Source: Nitrospira sp. (GTDB taxonomy: Bacteria > Nitrospirota > Nitrospiria > Nitrospirales > Nitrospiraceae). Taken from it: a stretch of DNA of 34,209 nt. Below the pieces are notes generated by a model. It made no database searches, was not told the origin of the DNA, and worked only from the letters and a program-made list of their open reading frames with translations. A program made the translations under genes and the position numbers. Where the stretch lies: assembly GCA_019636945.1 (NCBI GenBank), contig JAHBWO010000032.1:1-34209 (forward strand). The letters run 5' to 3'. Shown piece after piece: positions 7,937 to 15,796 of the stretch; the stretch's first letter is position 1, and the number at the start of each line of letters is the position of its first letter.

Positions 7937-8236
7937 TCACGGGTACATCGCCGCATGAAAACGCCGCACGCCCTTAATGCTTTTCTCACGGCGGCGGGCC
8001 TCCGCAATATCATAGTTGGACTGCATCCGCATGAGCGTGTCCATTTTCACACCGAAGGCCTTTTCGATCCGCAAGGCCATATCGCCGGTCAGGTCGGCCT
8101 TGCCGTTCAATACATTCGAGAGGGCAGGACGTGACACGTCCAGCACAACGGCGGCGGCGGTGACAGATAAGCCCGCTGGTTGAATAATCTCAGTACGGAT
8201 AAAATCGCCCGGGTGCGGCGGGTTTTTCATCGTCAT
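7937..8236 (-). CDS. higA: HigA-family antitoxin (XRE helix-turn-helix)
   Basis: The 99-residue product is a VapI/HigA-type antitoxin. HPGDFIRTEIIQPAGLSVTAAA followed by LDVSRPALSNVLNGKADLTGDMALRIEKAFG is the family helix-turn-helix. It neutralises the adjacent toxin and should repress the shared promoter. Three ATGs are in frame at 8242, 8236 and 8230. The AAAGGGG ribosome site abuts the first, sits 6 bases before the second and 12 before the third, so 8236 is the best start. The gene follows the toxin with about a 6-12 bp gap, giving the toxin-first order usual for higBA. A direct-repeat copy overlaps its stop codon. Confidence 0.92.
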   Translation of the reverse strand: MTMKNPPHPGDFIRTEIIQPAGLSVTAAAVVLDVSRPALSNVLNGKADLTGDMALRIEKAFGVKMDTLMRMQSNYDIAEARRREKSIKGVRRFHAAMYP

Positions 8237-8248
8237 GGTCATCCCCTT

Positions 8249-8539
8249 TCAGTGATAATCCTCTACGTTCACGTCATAGATTTCCTGTTCGACTGCATCC
8301 ACCCTGAACGTCAAGCGGCGGTTGCGCGTCACGCTCAAGCTGACCGTGCCCTTTCGGTCTCCGGTCAACGTGTGCGGTTTCCATGCAGTGAGGGCGCGGA
8401 CCTCGTCGGCGCTGCTCATTGCCTCCAGAAACGCAACCATCTTCCGCAGCTTGTCTACGGTCTCGGACGGCACGCCCTTGGCGTTGCCGTCCAAGTACAG
8501 CCGTTGCAGACCTTTATACAGAAAGTTCCGTATCTTCAC
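8249..8539 (-). CDS. higB: HigB/RelE-type mRNA interferase toxin
   Basis: This is a 96-residue toxin of the HigB 'killer protein' family. It has FLYKGLQRLYLDG at the start, AMSSADEVRAL in the middle, and GDRKGTVSLSVTRNRRLTFRV plus VNVEDYH at the end, the usual HigB core and terminus. HigB proteins cleave mRNA in the ribosome-bound state. The start is GTG at 8537-8539, giving the normal family length. A longer frame to 8680 exists but would add nearly 50 unrelated residues. There is no clear ribosome site before the GTG, and the predicted promoter sits only a few bases upstream, so the message may be nearly leaderless. It pairs with higA downstream. Confidence 0.88.
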   Translation of the reverse strand: MKIRNFLYKGLQRLYLDGNAKGVPSETVDKLRKMVAFLEAMSSADEVRALTAWKPHTLTGDRKGTVSLSVTRNRRLTFRVDAVEQEIYDVNVEDYH

Positions 8540-8574
8540 AGGAAGACTGTATATTGTAACGTAACACTTGTCAA
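8532..8574 (-). promoter_or_regulatory. Predicted higBA promoter and start-codon hairpin
   Basis: On the minus strand TTGACA (8569-8574) is followed by TATACA (8548-8553) after a short 15-bp spacer; an alternative TTTTGA (8571-8576) would give 17 bp. Transcription would start near the GTG codon. TCTTC and GAAGA surround a four-base CTGT, so the GTG start codon lies within a 5-bp inverted repeat (8532-8545). It could be the HigA operator, an RNA hairpin limiting toxin translation, or both. Confidence 0.45.
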
Positions 8575-8707
8575 AACAAGCTATCCGCTCTACACATCTC
8601 CTGACTCCGACTTTGAATGGTACATACCGTATGAAGACAGACCCGGTTTTGCCGGCCAATACTCTCACTGGCTCTAGCACATCAACAATTCGGTTGAAGG
8701 CCAGACA

Positions 8708-10267
8708 TTACTCCGGACGGGTGATGCCGAATTTCTGCATCTTGGATTGGAGCGTGGTGCGTTTCACGCCCAAACGAGCTGCAGCGCCAGAAGCCCCTCC
8801 AACGACCCACTTAGCTTCTTGCAAGGCGCGCAAGATATGGTCGCGTTCGGCTTCCTCAAGGGCCGTCATGGAAGAGTCCGTCGAGTCGCTCGTAGTCTGC
8901 AGCTCACTGATTGGGACTTGCAGATCGGTTCCTTGCGTGAGGATGACCGACCGTTCCACCAGGTTTTCCAACTCACGGACATTACCTGGCCAGGCATAGC
9001 GGGACAGGACCTCAAGCGTCTTGGCAGGCACGGCCTGGATGTTCTTTTTCATTCGACCCGCATAGTGCTGCGTGAAATACCGGACCAGGGTTGGAATGTC
9101 TTCGCGTCGATCGCGCAAAGGAGGCATCGTGACTGGAAAGACATTGAGCCGATAGTAGAGATCACTGCGAAACTGCTTCGCCTCTACCATAGTCTTGAGA
9201 TCCCGATTGGTCGCGGCAATCAGACGTACGGTGACTCGAATAGTCTTCGTACTGCCCAGCCGCTCAAACTCTTGCTCTTGCAAAACCCGCAGCAGCTTGG
9301 ATTGTAACTCCAGCGGGATCTCTCCAACCTCATCGAGAAAGATCGTGCCTTTATCAGCCAGTTCAAATCGCCCGGCTTTCTGAGATATCGCCCCCGTGAA
9401 GGCCCCTCGCTCATGCCCAAACAGTTCACTCTCCAGAAGGCCGGTGGGAATGGCAGCACAGTTTAGTTTGACGAAGGTCCGCTCGCTGCGGCCACTGAGT
9501 CGATGGATGGCTCGGGCGATGAGTTCCTTGCCGGTGCCGGTTTCGCCTTGAATCAAGACCGTCGAATCGGTCGGCGCCACAACCTCTACTTGTTTGAGCA
9601 CCTGCTTAAGGGCATCACTGTCGCCGATGATGTCCTCAAATCCGTGCTCAAGCCGAAGTTCCTCTTCCAGATACAGTTTTTCCTTCGCTAGTTTGTCCTT
9701 GAGTTGAGCGATCTCTTGAAACGCCAGCGCATTCTCCACGGCGACGGCGACCGGATTGGCTACCTGCTGGAGAAATTCCAGGTCTGCTTCGCTATAAGCC
9801 TCCTTCTCCAAACTCACAAATCCCATCGCCCCCAACCGACGTGCTCCCGTGGTCAGCGGCACGAAGCAGAATGAGCGGGACTCATCTTCCTGCATACAAC
9901 GGAGAACCTTGGGCCATCGCGTTTCAGCGGAGACATCCGGGACCAGCACAGACTGTTGGGTCTGCCAGACCAATCCAGCCGGCGTCTCATCAAGAGACTC
10001 CTCATGCCCGCCGACCAAATCGGCCGGTACATTCGCCTGAACGGTGTGCAACCGCATCATGTTCTTGATGGGATCATACAAGGAGAGCCCGACGAAATTG
10101 ACTCGCACCACGCGAGGAAGGCGCTGGGCAATCTCCCGAAAGAGTTCGTCGAGATCTCGATGCGCTGAAATAGCCTGCGCCACTTCCAGCAGGGCTTGAT
10201 ACCGTTCTGCTAACGTTTCACAAGGAGAGATGGGCGATCGGTCCATAGATAGAGCAGTATGAACCAT
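8708..10267 (-). CDS. GAF-domain sigma-54-dependent transcriptional activator (FhlA-like)
   Basis: A 519-residue bacterial enhancer-binding protein. It has an N-terminal GAF sensor domain (about residues 15-185), a linker coiled coil (about 185-208), then the AAA+ domain with Walker A GETGTGKE (241-248), the sigma-54-contacting GAFTGA loop (288-293) and Walker B ending FLDEV (about 308-313). A Fis-type helix-turn-helix closes the protein (about 470-519, ASGAAARLGVKRTTLQSKMQKFG). It activates sigma-54 promoters after a small-molecule or redox cue at the GAF domain. ATG 10267 is preferred over a TTG at 10285 because AAGGGCG lies just ahead of it. Its target is unknown; neighbouring redox genes are candidates, but I saw no sigma-54 promoter beside them. 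Confidence 0.95.
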   Translation of the reverse strand: MVHTALSMDRSPISPCETLAERYQALLEVAQAISAHRDLDELFREIAQRLPRVVRVNFVGLSLYDPIKNMMRLHTVQANVPADLVGGHEESLDETPAGLVWQTQQSVLVPDVSAETRWPKVLRCMQEDESRSFCFVPLTTGARRLGAMGFVSLEKEAYSEADLEFLQQVANPVAVAVENALAFQEIAQLKDKLAKEKLYLEEELRLEHGFEDIIGDSDALKQVLKQVEVVAPTDSTVLIQGETGTGKELIARAIHRLSGRSERTFVKLNCAAIPTGLLESELFGHERGAFTGAISQKAGRFELADKGTIFLDEVGEIPLELQSKLLRVLQEQEFERLGSTKTIRVTVRLIAATNRDLKTMVEAKQFRSDLYYRLNVFPVTMPPLRDRREDIPTLVRYFTQHYAGRMKKNIQAVPAKTLEVLSRYAWPGNVRELENLVERSVILTQGTDLQVPISELQTTSDSTDSSMTALEEAERDHILRALQEAKWVVGGASGAAARLGVKRTTLQSKMQKFGITRPE

Positions 10268-10324
10268 CGCCCTTGGACTGCTCAAGAGGTCGGGGCAATG
10301 GACGACGGCACCCTTCTGCCTCGG

Positions 10325-10350
10325 CGCTTGCCTCTCTTATTTCGCAAGCG
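10325..10350. repeat. 7-bp inverted repeat upstream of the sigma-54 activator
   Basis: CGCTTGC (10325-10331) and GCAAGCG (10344-10350) are perfect arms 12 bp apart, about 60-85 bp upstream of the activator start. It could be an operator or a leader hairpin. The same half-site occurs in the compact hairpin at 2196-2211. Confidence 0.4.
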
Positions 10351-10383
10351 AATGACGTTTCACGCTTGGGGCGATGCGTGAAC

Positions 10384-10401
10384 AACGCCGGCGGGCGTTT
10401 T
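10384..10401. terminator. Possible intrinsic terminator after the CDGSH gene
   Basis: AACGCC (10384-10389), loop GGCG, GGCGTT (10394-10399) followed by T up to 10401 on the plus strand; on the minus strand the stem is preceded by AAAA and followed by GTT. It lies 11 bp after the CDGSH stop, which is where a terminator for that minus-strand gene would be expected, although the T-run is better on the plus strand. Confidence 0.4.
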
Positions 10402-10411
10402 CAGCAGCCGG

Positions 10412-10648
10412 CTACAGCTTCTGGTGCGTGCCGTCGCAATAGGGCGGCGTCTTCGTGTGCTTACACTGACACAACGCCACTTCTTTGGTCTCATCGATGG
10501 TAAATTCCAGAGGCTCGAATCCGGTGCCTTCATGGGCTCCATCGCAAAACGGCTGATCCCTCGATCGTCCACAGGTACACCAGTAATAGGTCCCTGCCTC
10601 CAAGGTCAGTACGTCGGGCTCCTTTGCTGCAATGCGTGGTTGTCCCAT
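10412..10648 (-). CDS. Double CDGSH-type iron-sulfur protein
   Basis: The 78-residue protein carries two CDGSH-type [2Fe-2S] sites: CTCGRSRDQPFCDGAH (about residues 24-39) and CQCKHTKTPPYCDGTH (about 60-75). Each has the three Cys and one His ligand pattern. Tandem arrangement is the Miner2/CISD3-like class found in bacteria. These soluble proteins have labile, redox-active clusters linked to iron handling and oxidative or nitrosative stress. The ribosome site GGGAGGTG lies ahead of ATG 10648. It is divergent to the KefB-like antiporter and upstream of the sigma-54 activator on the same strand. Confidence 0.95.
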   Translation of the reverse strand: MGQPRIAAKEPDVLTLEAGTYYWCTCGRSRDQPFCDGAHEGTGFEPLEFTIDETKEVALCQCKHTKTPPYCDGTHQKL

Positions 10649-10692
10649 GAGTGCACCTCCCTCTGAATGGTTGAGGCTGGCTTGCGCGGCTG

Positions 10693-10698
10693 AGTATA
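10693..10698 (-). promoter_or_regulatory. Possible -10 element for the CDGSH gene
   Basis: TATACT on the minus strand (5 of 6 to TATAAT) lies about 45 bp before the CDGSH start in the divergent 220-bp gap. No good -35 is visible at 16-18 bp, so an activator may be needed. Confidence 0.3.
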
Positions 10699-10868
10699 TC
10701 GTTTCAGGACTAACTTCGCACGTCCTCTTTCACGGTTTCCTTCGAGCACTCCCTCCTCTGGGACACATTGCGCAGCATTGTTCCCACAGTTTGTGGTATT
10801 TACCTTGCTCCAAATCGATCCTGACTCATGTCATTTATGAAGCGCCTGTGCGTGTCAGAGGGGTGGCT

Positions 10869-12569
10869 GTGCAACCCAATCCCGTCTTCTTTGTAGATCT
10901 TGCCATCGTATTCCTAGCCGCCGTCGCAGGCGGCACTCTCGCCCGGATGGTCGGGCAACCCCTCATCCTCGGCTACGTCCTCGGCGGGATCGCGATTGGT
11001 CCCTTTACGCCAGGACCAACCATCTCAGAACCTCACGCCTTCGAGTTGTTTGCAGATATCGGCGTGATTCTCTTGATGTTCTCAATCGGGCTCGAATTTT
11101 CCGTCAAGGACCTCGCGCGGGTGAGATGGGTGGCCCTAGCAGGTGGACTGCTTGGCATTCTGCTGTCGATCGGATTGGCCGTCGCGATGGGATCCCTGAT
11201 CGGATGGCCGATCACGCAAAGCATCGTGATCGGGGCCGTCACGTCCATCGCGAGCACCATGGTCCTTGTCCGTCTCCTTGTCGATCGTGGAGAACTTCGT
11301 TCAGTGCATGGACGGATCATGATCGGCATCGTCCTGGTCGAGGATGTCGCCGTCGTGGCGATGACCGTGCTGATGCCGGCTCTCGGCGAATTTGACTCCG
11401 GACGGCTGCTGCTAATCGGTCAGGCCTTGGCAAAGGCCGTGCTCATTCTAGTGCCGCTTGGCTACCTGGGCGCCAAGGTGATTCCTCACATCTTGACGCA
11501 CGTTGCCAGGACCCAGAACCAAGAACTGTTCCTTCTCGTCACACTCGCCATCAGCCTGGGAACTGCTGCGGTCACGCAGGCGGTCGGATTGTCCCTCGCG
11601 TTGGGCGCCTTTCTGGCCGGCCTTATCATCAGCGCGTCGGAGTATGCGCACGAAACGTTGGCCCGACTGCTTTCGCTCCGTGATGCATTCGTGGCACTCT
11701 TCTTTGTCACGATCGGCATTCTGATCGACCCACGAATCATCGTTGAGAACCTTGCGCTCCTTGCCGCGATGATCGGCTTGATTGTGGCCGGGAAGTTCTT
11801 GATCCGTGCCGGCATCGTGCGGCTGTCCGGATATTCCTGGGTGACGGCCATTCTCGTGGGGATCGGGCTCACACAAGTCGGTGAATTCTCGTTTGTCCTC
11901 ATCCAGACAGCCCGGTCGGCAGGTCATATCGGCAGCGAACTGTACAACGCGACGCTGGCCGCCTCGCTCATCACGATTCTGATCAATGCGGCACTCGTTC
12001 GGTATGTGCCTGGGTGGATCGGTCGGAAACGGTTGGTCCGCGCTCAACTCGACACGTCACCCTGGCCCCCGGAAGGCGAATTGCTCCATCAGCATGTCGT
12101 AGTCTGTGGATTTGGACGAGTCGGGAACTCGCTCGGAAAAGCGTTGGAAGCCTTTAATCTTCCGTATGTGGTCATCGACCGAAACCCGGACACCATTCGT
12201 CGACTTCAGGGTCGGGGTACGCCCTGCCTCTATGGTGACGCCTCGCACCGCGAACTGCTGGTGAAAGCCGGAACGGCAGACGCATCTCTGATTATTGTCG
12301 CGTTGCCTGAGATTGACTCCGCGGCACTCGCCGTCGGTCGCATGCGTGATCTCAGTCCCAAAGTTCCAATTTTGGCCCGCGTGCACGGATCAGCAGAAGC
12401 GGAACGACTCAGTGCCCTTGGGGTAACGGAGGTGATACAACCTGACGTCGAGACCTCAGCAACACTCATCCGACATTCGTTGAGCTGGTTCGGGATACCG
12501 AAGGACCGAATTCTTGACTATGTGGAGCAATACCGGCGGTCCATGGAGACGAAACGTCAATCGAGTTAA
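10869..12569 (+). CDS. Monovalent cation:proton antiporter-2 with RCK domain (KefB/KefC-like)
   Basis: This roughly 566-residue CPA2 protein has about 12-13 hydrophobic segments in its first 390 residues, including the family motifs GYVLGGIAIGP and FFVTIGILIDPR. A Rossmann-type TrkA-N/RCK domain follows (starting HVVVCGFGRVGNSLGKAL) and covers the last 160 residues. It should exchange K+ or Na+ for H+ in the cytoplasmic membrane, gated by a nucleotide or thiol ligand at the RCK domain. KefB and KefC release K+ during electrophile stress, which suits the neighbouring redox and detoxification genes (inference). I chose GTG 10869 because GAGGGG lies 5 bases upstream. The frame stays open back to 10632, but those extra 79 residues do not look like family sequence. 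Confidence 0.9.
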   Translation: MQPNPVFFVDLAIVFLAAVAGGTLARMVGQPLILGYVLGGIAIGPFTPGPTISEPHAFELFADIGVILLMFSIGLEFSVKDLARVRWVALAGGLLGILLSIGLAVAMGSLIGWPITQSIVIGAVTSIASTMVLVRLLVDRGELRSVHGRIMIGIVLVEDVAVVAMTVLMPALGEFDSGRLLLIGQALAKAVLILVPLGYLGAKVIPHILTHVARTQNQELFLLVTLAISLGTAAVTQAVGLSLALGAFLAGLIISASEYAHETLARLLSLRDAFVALFFVTIGILIDPRIIVENLALLAAMIGLIVAGKFLIRAGIVRLSGYSWVTAILVGIGLTQVGEFSFVLIQTARSAGHIGSELYNATLAASLITILINAALVRYVPGWIGRKRLVRAQLDTSPWPPEGELLHQHVVVCGFGRVGNSLGKALEAFNLPYVVIDRNPDTIRRLQGRGTPCLYGDASHRELLVKAGTADASLIIVALPEIDSAALAVGRMRDLSPKVPILARVHGSAEAERLSALGVTEVIQPDVETSATLIRHSLSWFGIPKDRILDYVEQYRRSMETKRQSS

Positions 12570-12589
12570 TCAATCAGAACGTTGATGCA

Positions 12590-12931
12590 TTACTCCACTT
12601 CGATCGTGACTACCGCTTCGGCGCCCAGCGAGTCATGATTGTGACTTGCCGCCACAAGTTTGATCTCGTGGGTCCCACGGGTAAGCCCTTTGACCACACC
12701 GGCAAACGCTCGTTGATATTCACCGTCTACATAACAATGGATGTGCGTCGCATCCGCACTCTTTGACAGCTTGTATTGCACTTGGACGGAATCCCCTTTT
12801 ATCACCGAGCCCTGAGTCGGACTTATAATTGTGAGACGGCTGCTATCGTCAGCGGCCGTCCAACCGATCGTGCCAAACCCTAATAAGAACAGTCCGACCA
12901 TCACGGGCACCACTACGGCAATGCGAATCAT
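12590..12931 (-). CDS. Secreted small protein with Ig-like beta-sandwich domain
   Basis: A 113-residue protein with a signal peptide (hydrophobic to about residue 25, GWTAADD cleavage region) and one compact beta-rich domain: LTIISPTQGSVIKGDSVQVQ, then HIHCYVDGEYQ and GTHEIKLVAASHNHDSLGAEAVVTIEV. This is the pattern of bacterial Ig-like domains that present a 'voids and strands' sandwich. It contains several His residues (HIHC, SHNHD) that could bind a metal. The ribosome site GAGGTGAAAA precedes the ATG. It converges with the antiporter gene, with only 20 bp between stops. The function is unknown; it is periplasmic or outer-surface by prediction. Confidence 0.8.
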   Translation of the reverse strand: MIRIAVVVPVMVGLFLLGFGTIGWTAADDSSRLTIISPTQGSVIKGDSVQVQYKLSKSADATHIHCYVDGEYQRAFAGVVKGLTRGTHEIKLVAASHNHDSLGAEAVVTIEVE

Positions 12932-13030
12932 TTTTCACCTCAGAGACTGATGATTAATCATACTCCCCGCAGAACCGGTCACAAGCCCGAGTTCACCGGC
13001 CAGCTATAGGCGTGCACCGCGCTGCTGAAA

Positions 13031-13477
13031 CTATAACTTCAACGCCTTGATTGGTGAGACAACCGCCGCGGGGTTGTTCTTCCATATCGACTCATCCGCA
13101 TCAACGTAAAGCTCCACCTCATTCCCATCGGGATCCTTCAGATAGAGACTCTGGCTGACTGTGTGGTCACTCATACCGTCTATCGCGACTCCCGCCTGCT
13201 CCAACTCGTGCTTGGCCTGACGCAGCTCATCCAGGCTGTCACCGACTTTAATTCCAATATGGTAGAACCCACGGCGACGGCCAGGAGGAGGCCCCGGAGC
13301 ATCACCGACCTGAATCAACAAGAGTTCGTGATGAGTCCGTCCGGAGGTCAACGCAGCGGCCGCCCCCTCAAAGATTCGCCCCACTTCTTTGAACCCCAAG
13401 AGGTCTCGGTAGAAACCGAGCGACCGCTCCAAATCCTTCACATAGAACACCACGTGACCCAAATAGTGTGCTTTCAT
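13031..13477 (-). CDS. VOC-superfamily glyoxalase/extradiol dioxygenase-like protein
   Basis: The 148-residue protein consists of two beta-alpha-beta-beta-beta modules. Likely metal ligands are visible: His8 in GHVVFYV, His73 in YHIGIKV and Glu122 in GNEVELYVD. That triad matches catechol 2,3-dioxygenase-like and glyoxalase members of the vicinal oxygen chelate superfamily. The TSGRTHHELLLIQVG stretch is typical of the CatE-like branch. The substrate is unknown; an aromatic or methylglyoxal-derived electrophile is plausible given the neighbours. It is followed downstream by the secreted Ig-like protein gene on the same strand (99-bp gap). Confidence 0.87.
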   Translation of the reverse strand: MKAHYLGHVVFYVKDLERSLGFYRDLLGFKEVGRIFEGAAAALTSGRTHHELLLIQVGDAPGPPPGRRRGFYHIGIKVGDSLDELRQAKHELEQAGVAIDGMSDHTVSQSLYLKDPDGNEVELYVDADESIWKNNPAAVVSPIKALKL

Positions 13478-13592
13478 ATCCCTTTCCTTTCAGACATGAT
13501 GAGCGAAAACAGCTTCACGGCATACCCACCTGACCATCACGGTTGTCGACGATGTATTCACGTTTTTATCCCCCTCAACAAACCCATCGAGA

Positions 13593-14156
13593 TCAACTTG
13601 TACCCTGGAGCTTCCGAACGAAGTCAATGTATGACAACAAGAGCCCCTGAAACCGGGACAACTGGTTAGGGTCTTGCAGCCTACCGCTATCATCAAATGC
13701 CTGATGTGCGCGAGGCACCCCCATCATCTCTGGATACACATGGGCTCCAATGGTCTCAAGCGGCACGCGCGAGTGCCAAAGGCTACGAACCGCACCAAGC
13801 CCGCCAGGCGACGCTCCCAGTAACAAAATGGGCTTGCCTTCAAACGGAATTGGCTCGGTTCGGGACGCCCAATCGATCGCGTTCTTCAACGCGCCTGGGA
13901 TACCTCCATTGTATTCCGGCGTAGAGATTACCAGGCCGTCAGACCCTTGAATCCGTCGAATAAACTCACGGCCTCCAGCCGGGATGCCGTCCCGGGCCTC
14001 TAGATCTCCGTCGTACATCGGCATGTCAAATTCACGAAAATCGGCCTGATCAACATCCACATTCGGAACGGCTCGAAGAATGGTCGCGGCTTGCTGAATC
14101 AATTTGCGGTTGAGAGACGCGGTACGCAGGGAAGCAGCAAAGGCCAGTATTTTCAT
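13593..14156 (-). CDS. NADPH-dependent FMN reductase family protein (second copy)
   Basis: A 187-residue flavodoxin-fold protein and paralogue of the product of 1602-2168. The flavin phosphate loop is AASLRTASLN at residues 7-16, and the signature PEYNGGIPGALKNAIDWASR lies at 80-99. It probably reduces quinones or metal oxyanions with NADPH. The first glycine of the usual GSLR loop is replaced by Ala (AASLR), a common variant. It is followed downstream on the same strand by the VOC gene (115-bp gap). Confidence 0.9.
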   Translation of the reverse strand: MKILAFAASLRTASLNRKLIQQAATILRAVPNVDVDQADFREFDMPMYDGDLEARDGIPAGGREFIRRIQGSDGLVISTPEYNGGIPGALKNAIDWASRTEPIPFEGKPILLLGASPGGLGAVRSLWHSRVPLETIGAHVYPEMMGVPRAHQAFDDSGRLQDPNQLSRFQGLLLSYIDFVRKLQGTS

Positions 14157-14283
14157 TGCCGGATCCTTTCGAGTTCGTTTTCGCGTTCACCTCGAGTTGT
14201 GCCAGCCACGTTAGAGACAAACCTCTTCTTGCAGTACATCTGCTAGCGATGGGACCCGGAGACATGTCCAAGATCGCGCGTCT

Positions 14284-14874
14284 TCATATCCGCTCATCAT
14301 GCTGAAGGTTCCACCCGGTGATAACACGCCTCCCGTGCTCAAAACCAAGGATACTTACCGAGGCAGTACGCAGCACGAATAGCTGTCCCGCGTCTGGCTG
14401 CAGATCCAGCCAACAGGCGGTGAGGATGCGCAGGATGTGTGCATGGGCGAAAAGGATCACATTGCCGTCGACCTCCAGTGTCCGCTGGATCACCCGTTGA
14501 GCACGACGCCCGACTTGTTCGATCGACTCACCGTTGATTACATCAGCCGTCCAGATCGACCACTCTGGTTGTTCCACCTTCATCTCCTGCGTCGTTTTGC
14601 CTTCATAGATACCGTAGTCCCATTCGAGCAGGTCGTCGGTCATGCTCGCCGTATCCCCATAGCCGGCCAACCGACAAGTCTCGCGGGCGCGGCGGAGCGG
14701 ACTACAGAGCACGGATGCAAATTGACGACCGGCCAAAGAGCGGCTCAAATGAGCAGCTTGACGCTCACCAGCTGGAGTCAACGGGATGTCGGTCCGGCCC
14801 GTATGCCGCTTGGCCGCGCTCCATTCCGTCTCACCGTGCCGGACCAGCCATAATTCATGGCGTAACTTGTTCAT
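14284..14874 (-). CDS. Histidine phosphatase superfamily protein (phosphoglycerate mutase-like)
   Basis: The 196-residue protein has the catalytic LVRHGETEW motif with His13, SPLRRARETC (about residues 58-67), acid residues in EWDYGIYEG, and the second catalytic His region FAHAHILRIL (about 143-152). These match branch 1 of the histidine phosphatase superfamily, which forms a phosphohistidine. The FAHAHILR form, rather than SHGGVIR, marks a phosphatase subgroup. It is likely to dephosphorylate a small sugar phosphate or similar metabolite rather than act in glycolysis. The ribosome site GGAGG precedes ATG 14874. Confidence 0.87.
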   Translation of the reverse strand: MNKLRHELWLVRHGETEWSAAKRHTGRTDIPLTPAGERQAAHLSRSLAGRQFASVLCSPLRRARETCRLAGYGDTASMTDDLLEWDYGIYEGKTTQEMKVEQPEWSIWTADVINGESIEQVGRRAQRVIQRTLEVDGNVILFAHAHILRILTACWLDLQPDAGQLFVLRTASVSILGFEHGRRVITGWNLQHDERI

Positions 14875-15267
14875 GTCGCGACTCTGCCTCCTTCTCCGTC
14901 TTCGGACTAATTACGTGGTCGCGTGTTCGATTCTAGAATCCGGTGCCATCCACAGGACGGTAATTAGGACGCAGAGAATACGAACAATCCCGATCGAGTA
15001 AAGACAATGGAATCGCTGTCGCATACGCCGCAACGGACAGTTGCTCCTCACGTCTCTCCCGCTGGTCGCCGCGAACGTTGAGTCGCGTTCATGTCCGGGC
15101 ATAAGGGTTCTTGCACCTCAGCATCCGCAGCACCTTCATTTCTCACACCCTGCATGAGGGTGATGATGGCGAGGGCCTCGTCGCAATCACATGGCTACCA
15201 AATTTTTCTCGGGTGGCTGCGGAGGAATGTCTTTCAAGTTCCTTGCAACTTCTTCACCATTTTGAGA
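14875..15267. other. Intergenic stretch of 393 bp with a 12-bp perfect palindrome
   Basis: This gap lies upstream of the histidine phosphatase gene and downstream of the hypothetical gene at 15268. It holds a perfect palindrome GATTCTAGAATC at 14929-14940, about 55 bp before the phosphatase ATG, a possible operator. I see no RNA gene or convincing open frame. A tRNA T-arm-like stretch near 14921-14946 does not fold into a tRNA. Confidence 0.4.
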
Positions 15268-15699
15268 TTAGTTCTCATCAGCCTTCCTCCTTGGAGATGC
15301 TGGTCGTGGGCCAAGCAACATTTTTACCTTGGCATGTATCAGACCCACTTCCGGCACTCGCTGCAGCGCGTCGTAGTAGTGCCGGGCGAATCCTTCACCC
15401 TCTTCCGCCGGCGTCAGCAGACTCCGTACTGAGTCAAGAAGCTCGATCAATTCGGCGCTGGGCCTCGTCTGATTTGTTTCAGCGAGTTGGTCCAACTTAG
15501 TAATAGAGTATGACAGCGGACGCAGCCAGGCAAACCAGCAATCCCCTAACACCAACTGTAAAAACGCTCCATTGGACTCAATGCGGCCGTGCACTCGTTC
15601 GTACGACAGCCGTTCTGAATCCAGCAACGCTTTATGGAGTCGGATCAACGCCTGGGAAAGCTCGTTCAAGAGCCTAGCCTGAGGGTTCTGAGCCGCCAT
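15268..15699 (-). CDS. Conserved-looking helical hypothetical protein
   Basis: A 143-residue protein of unknown function, predicted to be mostly helical: RLLNELSQALIRLHKALLDSE at residues 8-28, and an amphipathic segment containing GDCWFAWLRPLSYSITKLDQL in the middle. Towards the C-terminus it has FARHYYDALQRVPEVGLIHAKVKMLLG. There is no signal peptide or membrane segment. The second of two tandem ATGs, at 15699, is preferred because GGAGG lies 5 bases ahead. A longer frame runs to 15813 but has no ribosome site. It is on the same strand as, and 97 bp downstream of, the pirin gene, so it may share that transcript. I do not recognise the family. Confidence 0.75.
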   Translation of the reverse strand: MAAQNPQARLLNELSQALIRLHKALLDSERLSYERVHGRIESNGAFLQLVLGDCWFAWLRPLSYSITKLDQLAETNQTRPSAELIELLDSVRSLLTPAEEGEGFARHYYDALQRVPEVGLIHAKVKMLLGPRPASPRRKADEN

Positions 15700-15796
15700 C
15701 ATCTCCTCCGTTCCTTTTAACGCCCCTTGAGATATGCGTCGACTGATCAGCAAAGTCGATCGGTCCAGGATGCTCCTGCCTCGTTCCAACTCGCTC

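Noticed and set aside
7735..8013. Minus-strand frame of 92 codons downstream of higA
   Set aside because: It overlaps the end of higA in another frame, lacks a ribosome site and has no recognisable product.
14911..14946. tRNA-like T-arm and CCA-like end (GTGTTCGATTC ... GTGCCA)
   Set aside because: The T stem does not pair (only one of five pairs holds) and no matching acceptor, D or anticodon arm lies upstream; the stretch is part of a promoter region.
14930..14950. Possible sigma-54 promoter (TGGCAC on the minus strand) before the histidine phosphatase gene
   Set aside because: The -24 half TGGCAC is present but the -12 GC element at the required spacing is missing.
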